7,929 nt of DNA from Candidatus Omnitrophota bacterium (GCA_023247935.1 JAHFFM010000084.1:1-7929), one strand, 5' to 3'; numbered from the stretch's first letter, positions 1 through 6,548 are shown. The notes: generated by a model from the letters alone, not told the origin. Program-made: numbers and translations.

Positions 1-840
1 AGTAAAATCCCGGATAGGATTTTCATTGGGCAGGCTGCGTGGAGCGGATTCAAAAAATGAAGATGACTGCGAAAAAGCTTTATTGATAATTTCTTGAGCC
101 AGCATTTCGTAATCGATTGCCGGTTTGGATTTGGGTTTATAATTTTTTAGAGTGGCACCCTTCGCCTGCGATTCTTTTACGGCCACCCCCTGATGGATGA
201 AGCTGCTTAAGATCTGTTCGCCAAAGGCCTGTTTAATCTCCTGAATCATGTGCTGAGAAAAGTTGGAGCGAGTGTCCACTAGCGTGGGCAGCGCAAAAAC
301 TTTTGGGGTGTGCTGAAGCTTAACGCGGATAAGCTCTATCATGCTCAAAAGCTTGTCCACACCCATCAAAGAAAATGAGCTTAACTCGACCGGAACAATG
401 ACAGCCTGGCTTGCACGCAAGGCATTAAAAGTCAAAAAGCCAAGGCTTGGCGGACAATCAATAATCACGGCCTCGTAAGGAAAGGAAAGTGAATGTAAAA
501 CCTCATAAAGTTTTGAAACAGACTCGTCTTTATTGGTGAACTCCTGCTCGATCGTGCTTAACAAAATATGCGCGGGCGCTAGATCCAGATGATCATCAAT
601 TGGAATCAGGATATGTTCAAGAAATTTTCTTTTTTTGTTCGGCTGCTCCGTTAAAACGTTGTACATGGAGGAGTTTGATATGTCTTGGCGGACGCCGAGG
701 CCGAAAGTGGCATGGGCTTGAGGATCCAAATCAATGAGTAGAGATTTTTTACCGGCGGCGGCTAAGGAAGCAGCTAAATTAATCGCTGTTGTGGTTTTAC
801 CGCACCCGCCTTTTTGGTTTGAAATGCAAATAACGTTCAT
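1..840 (-). CDS. ParA/MinD-family ATPase, 3' end beyond window
   Basis: 280 codons are open from the ATG at 840 to the window edge with no stop. The protein is a ParA/Soj-type deviant Walker ATPase. The N-terminus is MNVICISNQKGGCGKTTTA, with the deviant Walker A KGGCGKT at residues 10-16 and signature lysine K10. Motif A' IDLDP is at 36-40, followed by QAHAT, and Walker B VIIDCPPS is at 125-132. Family members dimerise on ATP and bind DNA or membranes to position chromosomes, plasmids or protein complexes. Soj proteins are usually about 250-260 aa. This one runs past 280 with a Ser/Pro-rich tail, which may be a partner-binding extension. The ATG overlaps the upstream gene's TGA by 4 bp (ATGA), and a good Shine-Dalgarno (GGAGGG, about 5 nt before ATG) lies inside that gene. 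No ParB is visible, so chromosome segregation should not be assumed; the pairing with a membrane protein suggests a positioning role (inference). Confidence 0.93.
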   Translation of the reverse strand, partial: MNVICISNQKGGCGKTTTAINLAASLAAAGKKSLLIDLDPQAHATFGLGVRQDISNSSMYNVLTEQPNKKRKFLEHILIPIDDHLDLAPAHILLSTIEQEFTNKDESVSKLYEVLHSLSFPYEAVIIDCPPSLGFLTFNALRASQAVIVPVELSSFSLMGVDKLLSMIELIRVKLQHTPKVFALPTLVDTRSNFSQHMIQEIKQAFGEQILSSFIHQGVAVKESQAKGATLKNYKPKSKPAIDYEMLAQEIINKAFSQSSSFFESAPRSLPNENPIRDFT

Positions 841-1715
841 GTCGTCCCTCCATGTGTCCATTGCAAGTCCTTGATCAACACAAGATCGCCTGGTTTATTG
901 CCTGTATCCTTGGAGCCAAATTCAAAACGTAAACTTGTGACTGAGCGCGGGTCAAAATCTTTCATGGTTTCATGGTCAATGTCTATTTCCGCTTTTTGCC
1001 AGCTGGTGCTGAGTCTGTCAGGAAATGGAAAAATTTTTCCTTTATAGAAGCCTTGAATATTGTCTTTATCTTTTAAAGCGAATGCGACGGTTTCCCCTCC
1101 CCGTCCGCCTTTGGCGTAAAAAATAATTTTAGATTGGCTTAAGTCTTGAGGAGGGTCTAGACGCAGGGTGGCCCTGGCAAAAGGGGCCACCGAACTGTTA
1201 ATAAGCGAAAGTACCCCGTTTTTATCTTTGGAGCTGTTCAAAAAAGCGGCGCCTTCGAAAATAATATTTTGCGTTAAAAATCTTTGAATAGGCGATTTCG
1301 CGTTGTTATCGGCATTGTTTGCGAAGTTTTGGCCTGATTCTTTGGGAGCGGCCTCTTCTTCGAGGCTTTTGCGGTCAAGAGAATAGTGGGAAGCAATTTT
1401 CTCATCCAAAATTTTCACGTCCACCAAAATTTTTTTCGTGGAAAAGAAACTGAAAAGCGTAATCGCGAAAGCCAGGCAGGCAATAAGCCAGGGAATAAAC
1501 GTCGCGAACCGGGGTCTTTCGACAACGCGAATGATTAGCGGTGTTTCCTGCGTTCTTGTTTTTCCTGTAGCGGAAAAATAAATTTCAGCCAGCTGCTCCT
1601 GGGTGAGTTCGTGGCTCGTTTTTTCAATTTGCACTTCTCTGGGTTTTATTTCAGGCGTTTTATCTTTGGGTATATGACTTGATCTGACTTTGAGAGCTTC
1701 GATAATCTTGCTCAC
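837..1715 (-). CDS. Single-pass membrane protein with carbohydrate-binding-like C-terminal beta domain
   Basis: 292 aa from the chosen GTG start at 1715-1713, which overlaps the TGA of the PC4-like gene by 4 bp (GTGA). The reading frame is open back to an ATG at 1814, but that start would overlap the upstream gene by about 100 nt. The GTG start gives the N-terminus MSKIIEALK, resembling the opening of GspB-like and exopolysaccharide tyrosine-kinase proteins. Layout: charged cytoplasmic segment (1-68), one transmembrane helix at about 71-91 (FATFIPWLIACLAFAITLF), a linker with a short coiled or charged stretch, a Asn/Ala-rich spacer (about 128-140), then a beta-rich domain at about 151-287. 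That domain has the pattern of CBM11/CIA30-like jelly rolls: DLSQSKIIFYAKG, a central LKDKD, STSWQKAEIDI, and a closing LVLIKDLQW. It is probably exposed to the periplasm. The specific function is unknown; its position between PC4-like and ParA genes suggests a shared job. Confidence 0.8.
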   Translation of the reverse strand: MSKIIEALKVRSSHIPKDKTPEIKPREVQIEKTSHELTQEQLAEIYFSATGKTRTQETPLIIRVVERPRFATFIPWLIACLAFAITLFSFFSTKKILVDVKILDEKIASHYSLDRKSLEEEAAPKESGQNFANNADNNAKSPIQRFLTQNIIFEGAAFLNSSKDKNGVLSLINSSVAPFARATLRLDPPQDLSQSKIIFYAKGGRGGETVAFALKDKDNIQGFYKGKIFPFPDRLSTSWQKAEIDIDHETMKDFDPRSVTSLRFEFGSKDTGNKPGDLVLIKDLQWTHGGTT

Positions 1716-1942
1716 GACTGAGACTCTTTTAATTCTTTGTTGAGTTGATCCATAAGGTCCATAAAATCCGTCACCCGGGAGACGGGAATCAAAAAACCTT
1801 TTCCTGTGGGCCATTTTGCTTCATCAGTTTTTGGCGCGGTCCATACGCGTAAGTCCACAAACGAGCGATTCTGCCATTGTTTGATTTCGGCGTGCAGGTC
1901 TTCTTTGTCGTTTAATTTGATTTTTTTTATGTCGCTGGACAT
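1712..1942 (-). CDS. PC4/YdbC-like ssDNA-binding protein
   Basis: 76-aa single-domain protein. The pattern matches the transcriptional coactivator p15 (PC4) family: a strand with FVDLRVWTAPKTDE (residues 28-41), the typical W-P-T-GKGFLIPVSRV turn and strand (44-57), then a C-terminal helix TDFMDLMDQLNKEL. The equivalent segment in the family is (Y/F)VDIRxW followed by PTxKGIxL and a helix. Family members form dimers that bind single-stranded DNA or RNA; bacterial YdbC-type proteins have this fold. The gene starts 6 bp after the rmuC stop without a clear Shine-Dalgarno, and its TGA overlaps the GTG of the membrane-protein gene, so the two are probably translationally coupled. The target nucleic acid cannot be told from sequence. 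Confidence 0.78.
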   Translation of the reverse strand: MSSDIKKIKLNDKEDLHAEIKQWQNRSFVDLRVWTAPKTDEAKWPTGKGFLIPVSRVTDFMDLMDQLNKELKESQS

Positions 1943-1948
1943 TGCGGG

Positions 1949-3112
1949 TTATTCTAGCAGATTGGAATTTTTCTGCAAAGGCGAATCCGATAATTCCTGA
2001 GGCAGAAATTCCGGCTCTTGAACTTCTTTGAGTTTGCCGCCGAGGTTCTTAATTTTTTCGAGTTGGGGTGACAGCCTTAATTGCCATGAGCCCGCCGCTT
2101 TATTCCAGCCTTCCTGCGTTTTTTTTAGACCTTGCCGCACATCCCCCAAATGGTCCATAAACGCGCTTAGCCTTTGCCCCAAAACCTCCACCTCAGAGCC
2201 TAATTCTTTGGCGTTATTGGCAAGCCGGTATTGCTGCCAGCTGTACGCGATAAGCTGAATTAAAGGGATAATGGTCATGGGACTTGTCAGCATCACATTT
2301 TTTGCCTGAGCGTCTTGAAACAGCAATGGGTCCACGGAAAGAGCCGCGCGAATGGGGCCTTCAGGGACAAACATCAAAACAAAACGAATATCCGAATCCA
2401 TCAAATGCTGGTAGTCTTTTTTGCTTAGGCGTGCCACGTTTTCCCGTAAATGGCCAGCCAATTTTCGGTAATGCTCACGCTGACGCTCAGGATCTTCGGT
2501 TTCCATGGCCTGCATGAATTCCCCCACCGGCGCCTTTGAATCCACAATCAGTTTTTTATTTCCCGGTAAATGAATCACAAAATCAGGCCGCAAGGTAGAA
2601 CCGGCGTCATTTTCGAGAGACACCTGTGTGTCATAACCAATGCCTTTGATAAGCCCGTTTTGTTCGAGAATCTGCTCCAGGAGAATTTGACCCAGGTTTC
2701 CTTGAGCGCTGACGCTGGAACCCAATGCTTTTTTGAGCGCCGCTGTCTCCAGGCGTACAGATTGGCTGACATTCAACACTTGATCGATAGAATTTTTTAA
2801 ATTTCCGTACATTTCAAAGCGCTCCTGCTCAAATTTTTTAACAATTTTCTGGTAATCTTCAAGACGTGATTTCATGTCGGAAACAGAGAAATCCGTTTCT
2901 GTTTTGACTTGCCTGAAATCTTTTAGAGCTTCGGTGACAACTTGGCGTGCCGCACCCTGAACCGCGTCCGATGCCGCAAGCTTAAACTCGTCGTTTATTT
3001 TTTCGCGGCTTTTGAGCAAAGAATTTAATTCGGCGATTTTAGAAGCCCTCCACAGGTACGCCATGGAGAAGCCGATGAAAAATGCCAGAAAGGCTACAAT
3101 CCAAATGAGCAT
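1949..3112 (-). CDS. rmuC: RmuC family DNA recombination/nuclease-like protein
   Basis: 387 aa. An N-terminal membrane anchor (residues 1-20, MLIWIVAFLAFFIGFSMAYL) precedes a long helical, probably coiled-coil, segment (about 25-130). The RmuC domain follows at about 135-345. Visible family signatures are GNLGQILLEQILEQ (138-151; many relatives have GxWGE), LRPDFVI (174-180), KKLIVDSKAP (186-195) and EGPIRAAL with the block SPMTIIPLIQLIAYSWQQYR (277-296). The paired acidic residues and DSK are consistent with the PD-(D/E)xK-like fold proposed for RmuC. E. coli RmuC limits recombination at inverted repeats and has been linked to DNA-damage processing; the biochemical activity is still poorly defined. 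The start lies 2 bp after the DUF1844 stop with no strong Shine-Dalgarno, so coupling is likely. The protein is somewhat shorter than E. coli RmuC but intact. Confidence 0.93.
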   Translation of the reverse strand: MLIWIVAFLAFFIGFSMAYLWRASKIAELNSLLKSREKINDEFKLAASDAVQGAARQVVTEALKDFRQVKTETDFSVSDMKSRLEDYQKIVKKFEQERFEMYGNLKNSIDQVLNVSQSVRLETAALKKALGSSVSAQGNLGQILLEQILEQNGLIKGIGYDTQVSLENDAGSTLRPDFVIHLPGNKKLIVDSKAPVGEFMQAMETEDPERQREHYRKLAGHLRENVARLSKKDYQHLMDSDIRFVLMFVPEGPIRAALSVDPLLFQDAQAKNVMLTSPMTIIPLIQLIAYSWQQYRLANNAKELGSEVEVLGQRLSAFMDHLGDVRQGLKKTQEGWNKAAGSWQLRLSPQLEKIKNLGGKLKEVQEPEFLPQELSDSPLQKNSNLLE

Positions 3113-3114
3113 AG

Positions 3115-3486
3115 TTAGGCCCGCTTTGTCGTTTCTACGAATTTCAAGTGAAGCTGATAAAGAAGTGTTTTCATTTGCTCCGCTTCCTGAGGAGACAGAT
3201 TGCCCTGGCTTTTATCGGAAAGCATTTGAACGATATCAATGAGGTATTTAGCATGCGGGAAATTAGCCTCTGTTTTTCCCGTTACGGGATTGGGAGTTAA
3301 TCCCAGGGCCATAAAGGCCTGCATGGCTAATTCAGAGACAAAGGATAAAAAATCCGCTTCGGGCTGGGCAGGAGCTTCCGTCAAAGGTTGGGCAGAAATC
3401 TCCCGCTCCTTTTGGACGGAATCCTTCCACGATTCATCCACTTTTTTATGAATGAATTCCGTTGATTTGCCGGAATCCTCTACCAT
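3115..3486 (-). CDS. DUF1844 domain protein
   Basis: 123 aa from the ATG at 3486-3484. The frame is open to an ATG at 3570, but that start would run deep into rpsU. The chosen start leaves a 13-bp gap, and TGAGG, which includes the rpsU stop, serves as Shine-Dalgarno about 11 nt upstream across a run of eight T. The N-terminal part has the typical KKVDESWK (14-21), followed by an Ala/Pro linker. The conserved DUF1844 domain covers about 45-119: DFLSFVSELAMQAFMALG, then the hallmark NPVTGK (66-71), a central helix pair with LIDIVQMLSDKSQGNLS, and a C-terminal YQLHLKFVE. It has no signal peptide or transmembrane segment, so it is probably cytoplasmic. The family is common in diverse bacteria and has no established function. 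Confidence 0.87.
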   Translation of the reverse strand: MVEDSGKSTEFIHKKVDESWKDSVQKEREISAQPLTEAPAQPEADFLSFVSELAMQAFMALGLTPNPVTGKTEANFPHAKYLIDIVQMLSDKSQGNLSPQEAEQMKTLLYQLHLKFVETTKRA

Positions 3487-3499
3487 GAAAAAAAACGCC

Positions 3500-3682
3500 T
3501 CAGGGGGTGCTTTTGCGACGATTCTTGCTGGTCCGTGCTTTGCGCCGTTTGATTTCGCTGGGTTTTTCATAGTGTTTTCTGGCTTTCAACACTTTTAAAA
3601 TACCCTCACGCTCGATTTTTTTCTTAAAACGTCGAAGCGCTTTCTCTAACGGTTCATTGGGACCTACTTCCACTCTAGACAT
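3500..3682 (-). CDS. rpsU: 30S ribosomal protein bS21
   Basis: 60 aa, very basic, of normal length for bS21. The conserved opening MSRVEVGPNEPLEKALRRFKK, with the E-x-x-EKALRRFK-KK core, and the later segment KARKHYEKPSEIKRRK are diagnostic. bS21 binds the 30S platform near the 3' end of 16S rRNA, close to the anti-Shine-Dalgarno, and aids initiation. The start has a good Shine-Dalgarno (GGAG, about 8 nt upstream) located in the last codons of tilS, and the gap to tilS is only 3 bp. In many bacteria rpsU sits with dnaG/rpoD or with yqeY; here it lies between tilS and a DUF1844 gene. The C-terminal tail is Arg/Lys/Ser rich and ends in STP. Confidence 0.96.
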   Translation of the reverse strand: MSRVEVGPNEPLEKALRRFKKKIEREGILKVLKARKHYEKPSEIKRRKARTSKNRRKSTP

Positions 3683-3685
3683 GAA

Positions 3686-4720
3686 TTAATCTCCAGGCGG
3701 GATTATACCCAATTTTTCGAACCAAAGCCAAGACTTTTTACGCCGGGCCCGAATCCTTCCGGGCAAACTCAAATCCTTGTCGCCGTCTGATGAATAAATT
3801 AAATCCTCTAAGTTGTGGCGATGAACGGCTGAAATACCCTTCCCGTCGCCCCTGACCATGGAATAAAGTTTATGTAAAAGTTCGGAAGCGATAACCGGCT
3901 CAAACCGCGCGATCTTTGGAATTGAAAGCGCGACACCCGTTTTTTTCTTTTTTAATTTTAGGCGTCTTAATTTTTGCTCTACGGTTTTATCCAAAAATTT
4001 TTGAACAGGTTCGCAGCTGTCCTGAAGGTCCGAAAGAGCTTCTTTGACCGCCGGGTTTAAATTTTGCTCGAGCCAGGGGATTAGTTTTAGACGCACCCGG
4101 TTTCGTGTAAAATCCAGTTGTTGATTTGTTGGGTCTTTGAGAAAAGAAATTTTTTGGGACTTCAAAAAATCGAGCAATTCTTTTTTGCTGCATTTGAGGA
4201 GCGGACGGATTACAAGAGCATTCCCCTGCTTTCTTTTTGGCGCGATCGCGGTCAATCCCCTCAAGCCCGACCCCCTCACAATTCTCAACAAAAGCGTTTC
4301 CGCCTGGTCGTCTTGGGTATGAGCGGTCACAATTTTGCTCATCCGGCATTTACGCGCGACTTCTTCAAAGAAAGAGTAGCGAAGTATTCTCCCCGCCTCT
4401 TCCAGCGATCTTTTGTGACATTTGGCATATTTTAAAGCGTCTGTTTTGAGACTGCAAAACTTAAACCCCATCTCGTGAGTGGTTTTTTTGACAAGTTTTA
4501 AAGCCGAATCATTTTGTTTTTGAAGGCCATGATGAACATGCGCAACAACGAGCGTAAGGTTTAGATTTTTTCTTAGAAGATTCAAGAAGTGAAGCAAGGC
4601 CATGGAATCAGGCCCGCCCGAAACCGCCACGACCAGCCGGTCATTTTTAACGATAAGTCCTGAGCGTTTATTCAGGGAATGAAACTTTTCAAAAATACGT
4701 TTAATGGGAGCGTTAGGCAT
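3686..4720 (-). CDS. tilS: tRNA(Ile2)-lysidine synthase
   Basis: 344 aa. N-type ATP pyrophosphatase (PP-loop) enzyme that joins lysine to C34 of the CAU-anticodon tRNA-Ile2, changing its decoding from AUG to AUA and its charging from Met to Ile. The PP-loop SGGPDS is at residues 34-39, VVAHVHHGL at 58-66, RSLEEAGRILRYSFF at 104-118, TAHTQDDQAETLLLRIVRGSGLRGL at 132-156, and KDPTNQQLDFTRNRVR at 195-210. Together these are the TilS catalytic set. It is shorter than E. coli TilS (about 430 aa); the C-terminal part after about 240 is basic and reduced, resembling short TilS forms. It is the first gene of the tight cluster and starts only about 10 nt after the preceding gene's terminator, with no Shine-Dalgarno. 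No other in-frame start exists before an upstream stop at 4754-4756. Confidence 0.95.
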   Translation of the reverse strand: MPNAPIKRIFEKFHSLNKRSGLIVKNDRLVVAVSGGPDSMALLHFLNLLRKNLNLTLVVAHVHHGLQKQNDSALKLVKKTTHEMGFKFCSLKTDALKYAKCHKRSLEEAGRILRYSFFEEVARKCRMSKIVTAHTQDDQAETLLLRIVRGSGLRGLTAIAPKRKQGNALVIRPLLKCSKKELLDFLKSQKISFLKDPTNQQLDFTRNRVRLKLIPWLEQNLNPAVKEALSDLQDSCEPVQKFLDKTVEQKLRRLKLKKKKTGVALSIPKIARFEPVIASELLHKLYSMVRGDGKGISAVHRHNLEDLIYSSDGDKDLSLPGRIRARRKKSWLWFEKLGIIPPGD

Positions 4721-4727
4721 GATGGAA

Positions 4728-4770
4728 AATAAAAAACGGGCAAAGAAGCTGGTTTAGCCTCTTTGCCCGG
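4728..4770 (-). terminator. Rho-independent terminator of the secreted-protein gene
   Basis: The inverted repeat has arms 4737-4749 and 4757-4769, 13 bp with one mismatch and a GC-rich base (CGGGCAAAGA), and a 7-nt loop. On the minus strand it is followed by six T (4731-4736) and more T-rich sequence. It lies 14 nt after the stop of the secreted 162-aa protein and ends about 10 nt before the tilS ATG. Confidence 0.92.
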
Positions 4771-4782
4771 GTGAAATTGAGC

Positions 4783-5271
4783 TTAATAAACGAAAATATA
4801 AGTGGCTTTGCTGGAAGTTGGATCGTATTCAACGTCGACTTCCGTGCCAACGGTCAAAGATTTGAGGTCTCTGTCCTGCTCGCCGTCCGTGATGTCTGTA
4901 TTTTCATCGACGGTAACCTTAAGGGTTTTATCTGACGTGGCATTTTCATCTTCCCCGTAAAGTTTCACGGAAACGCTTTTGCTGGCCTCGTCCATCACGC
5001 TGATTTCGCCGGAAATAAATTCCAGATTATCCGTCAGTGTTTCAACGGGAGCCGCTGTGGTCGTGGGCACCGCCGGAACAGCCGAAGGTTGAGAAGCAAC
5101 TACAGATTCCGCGGGAACAGCAGGTGTCTCAGGAGCCAGCGCTGCGGCAGGAGCCGCTGTTTCGGAAGGGGTTGTATTTGCTGCATCCGAAGGGGCTGAT
5201 ACATCCTCTGCGTGCAAACCGGCTAAAGGAACAAGACTCATTACTAAAAGGGCCAATAAACTTTTTTTCAT
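4783..5271 (-). CDS. Secreted protein with Ala/Pro-rich linker and small DUF5666-like beta domain
   Basis: 162 aa. A classical Sec signal peptide MKKSLLALLVMSLVPLAGLHA has likely cleavage after A21. Residues 22-80 are a low-complexity Ala/Pro/Thr/Val/Ser linker without predicted fold. Residues 83-162 form a small beta domain: FISGEISVMDEASKSVSVKLYG, LKVTVDENTDITDGEQD, LKSLTVGTEVDVEYD, then a final ATYIFVY. This arrangement (G-x-I pattern, 'T-x-I-x-D', 'L-x-V-G-x-x-V-x-V-x-Y') resembles DUF5666-like OB or SH3-like periplasmic domains. The start has GGAG 7 nt upstream, and a near-consensus sigma70 promoter lies just before it. The function is unknown. Many Asp/Glu residues in the domain make it acidic. 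It is monocistronic, bounded by its own promoter and terminator. Confidence 0.83.
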   Translation of the reverse strand: MKKSLLALLVMSLVPLAGLHAEDVSAPSDAANTTPSETAAPAAALAPETPAVPAESVVASQPSAVPAVPTTTAAPVETLTDNLEFISGEISVMDEASKSVSVKLYGEDENATSDKTLKVTVDENTDITDGEQDRDLKSLTVGTEVDVEYDPTSSKATYIFVY

Positions 5272-5310
5272 CGAATGCTCCGTAAAAATTAAATGATTTT
5301 GTGACCTATT

Positions 5311-5338
5311 ATTATACTAACACTACCCAAAAAGTCAA
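5311..5338 (-). promoter_or_regulatory. Sigma70-type promoter of the secreted-protein gene
   Basis: On the minus strand TTGACT (5338-5333) and TATAAT (5316-5311) are separated by 16 nt, so the -35 has one mismatch to consensus and the -10 is perfect. Expected transcription start is near 5304, giving a leader of about 32 nt with GGAG before the ATG at 5271. It is the strongest promoter match in the window. Confidence 0.85.
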
Positions 5339-5358
5339 AATAATCGATTTTAACTGCC

Positions 5359-5712
5359 TTACTCCAAAAAACTATTTGTGAATTGACGAATAATTTCTTT
5401 ATCCTCTTCGGATAATGAGATGAATTTGCCTCCTATATCAAACTGATGCACCGAAGGCAGTTCGCGTATCCAGGCCGGTTGAACCAAGGCCTCTATTGGT
5501 TTTCTATTTGGAATATGAATTTTAAAAAGCAATTTATTGTGAATGGGCACAAAGTAATTTGAGCGAAAGCGGACGCCGCCCTCTGAAAGGTCTTGAATGG
5601 TTGTTTCTGAAAAAGAGGCTGTTGCCGGGTGGGCTGAACCGTCTAAATTTTTAAATGAAGAATCGACGCTGCAGGACTCTCTTTGATTTTGTCTTTTTTC
5701 AGAATTTTTCAT
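5359..5712 (-). CDS. Single-domain PilZ protein (putative c-di-GMP binder)
   Basis: 117 aa, soluble, no signal peptide. The first c-di-GMP motif RxxxR is present as R7-QNQ-R11 and the second, (D/N)xSxxG, as D41-L-S43-E-G-G46 (DLSEGGVRF). The following strands fit a PilZ barrel: LLFKIHIPNRKPIEALVQPAWIRE, then FDIGGKFISLSEEDKEIIRQF with the closing helix. Both ligand motifs are intact, so c-di-GMP binding is likely. Stand-alone PilZ proteins usually relay c-di-GMP to motility, polysaccharide or secretion machinery; the partner is not visible here. The start has GAGG about 8 nt upstream. The gene begins only about 24 nt after the terminator of the barrel gene, leaving little room for its own promoter. 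Confidence 0.88.
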   Translation of the reverse strand: MKNSEKRQNQRESCSVDSSFKNLDGSAHPATASFSETTIQDLSEGGVRFRSNYFVPIHNKLLFKIHIPNRKPIEALVQPAWIRELPSVHQFDIGGKFISLSEEDKEIIRQFTNSFLE

Positions 5713-5734
5713 GATTAAGGCCTCGAATTAAAGT

Positions 5735-5773
5735 TTAAAAAACAACCGCTGGCCCAAAAACCAGCGGTTGTTG
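5735..5773 (-). terminator. Rho-independent terminator of the outer-membrane protein gene
   Basis: A perfect 12-bp inverted repeat (arms 5741-5752 and 5761-5772, core CAACCGCTGG) has an 8-nt loop. On the minus strand a six-T tract at 5742-5737 overlaps the stem end. It lies 15 nt after the barrel gene stop and just before the PilZ gene. Confidence 0.92.
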
Positions 5774-5787
5774 AAACAATTTTATTT

Positions 5788-6390
5788 TTAGAACACGTAC
5801 TTCAAAGCGACGCCAGCGGTCCACCAATCGTAACCATCGTCGATAGCGGTTCTGACAAGTTGTACATCTGCGCTCCAGTAAGCAAATTCAAAATTAAAGA
5901 TCCAATTGGAATTGATAAACCAGTCAAATCCGGCACCCAGTTTCCATGCAAAGCCGATATCGTCTGTGTCGTCGCCGTTGTTGTTTCCGGCGCCGTTTTC
6001 ATCCGTATCATAAACGCCTGCCACACCAAGACCAAGAATGCCATAAGGAACAAATGCTTCGTGAACGGTAGGAACACGAATGATGATGTCAAATAAAATG
6101 GGTACCGCGCCAATGGTTTCATCGCTCGTACCATTGAGATCCGCCTCTTGCCAGCCCGCTTCTACGCCCAAACCAATATAAGGCGTAACGCCGTAAGAAA
6201 CTTGGCTATAAACAAACGAAGAGTCATCAGTTTTATCATTCATGCTGGCTGCAATTCCAATTCCTAAATCCCATTTTCCAACCCGATCAGGAGCAAGTGC
6301 TCCCACCCTATTCATTGAAGACGCAGCCCAAACTCCTGAATTTAACCCAACCCCTAAAGCAACCAGAGTCAGCATCAACCGTTTTTTCAT
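5788..6390 (-). CDS. Small outer-membrane beta-barrel protein
   Basis: 200 aa. The signal peptide MKKRLMLTLVALGVGLNSGVWA has likely cleavage after A22. The mature part alternates hydrophobic and polar residues in strands such as WDLGIGIAASM, SFVYSQVSYGVTPYIGLGVEAGW, FVPYGILGLGVAGVY, FAWKLGAGFDWFI, WIFNFEFAYWSADV and a last strand WWTAGVALKYVF. Ending in an aromatic (F200) is the outer-membrane insertion signature. Size and pattern fit an 8-stranded OmpA/OmpW/OmpX-like barrel. An acidic Asp/Asn/Gly-rich segment at 128-144 is probably an extracellular loop. The ligand or role is unknown; structural porin-like or adhesion functions are possible. The start has GAGGGAGG a few nt upstream, and a terminator follows directly, so it is likely a single-gene unit. 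Confidence 0.87.
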   Translation of the reverse strand: MKKRLMLTLVALGVGLNSGVWAASSMNRVGALAPDRVGKWDLGIGIAASMNDKTDDSSFVYSQVSYGVTPYIGLGVEAGWQEADLNGTSDETIGAVPILFDIIIRVPTVHEAFVPYGILGLGVAGVYDTDENGAGNNNGDDTDDIGFAWKLGAGFDWFINSNWIFNFEFAYWSADVQLVRTAIDDGYDWWTAGVALKYVF

Positions 6391-6444
6391 AAGCCTCCCT
6401 CAGTAGATAGCGCATGTTTATAAATTTTATCAAATAATGATTTA

Positions 6445-6474
6445 ATTCTACTATAACCACATCTAATTGTGCAA
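6445..6474 (-). promoter_or_regulatory. Candidate promoter of the outer-membrane protein gene
   Basis: On the minus strand TTGCAC (6474-6469) and TAGAAT (6450-6445) are 18 nt apart in an AT-rich stretch upstream of the barrel gene. Predicted start is near 6438, giving a leader of roughly 48 nt. Other AT-rich hexamers in 6400-6440 could also serve, so the exact site is uncertain. Confidence 0.45.
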
Positions 6475-6548
6475 CTTTAAATATTAAAAACAACTAAAAC
6501 ACTAGTGAGTTTCTGAGAAATTACTGCTGTTTGATGGATGGCAGTCTT

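Noticed and set aside
837..1814. ATG start at 1814 for the membrane protein
   Set aside because: It would overlap the PC4-like gene by about 100 nt in another frame; the GTG at 1715 gives a 4-bp overlap and a recognisable N-terminus.
3115..3570. ATG start at 3570 for the DUF1844 protein
   Set aside because: It would overlap rpsU by about 70 nt; the added residues do not fit the family, whereas the ATG at 3486 has a Shine-Dalgarno and typical N-terminus.
3987..4349. 120-aa minus-strand frame inside tilS, and the plus-strand frames at 4118-4449
   Set aside because: They are out-of-frame shadows of tilS, which has all catalytic motifs in its own frame.
5802..6134. 110-aa frame within the outer-membrane protein gene
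   Set aside because: It is a shadow of a complete gene with signal peptide and C-terminal Phe; no independent start signal.
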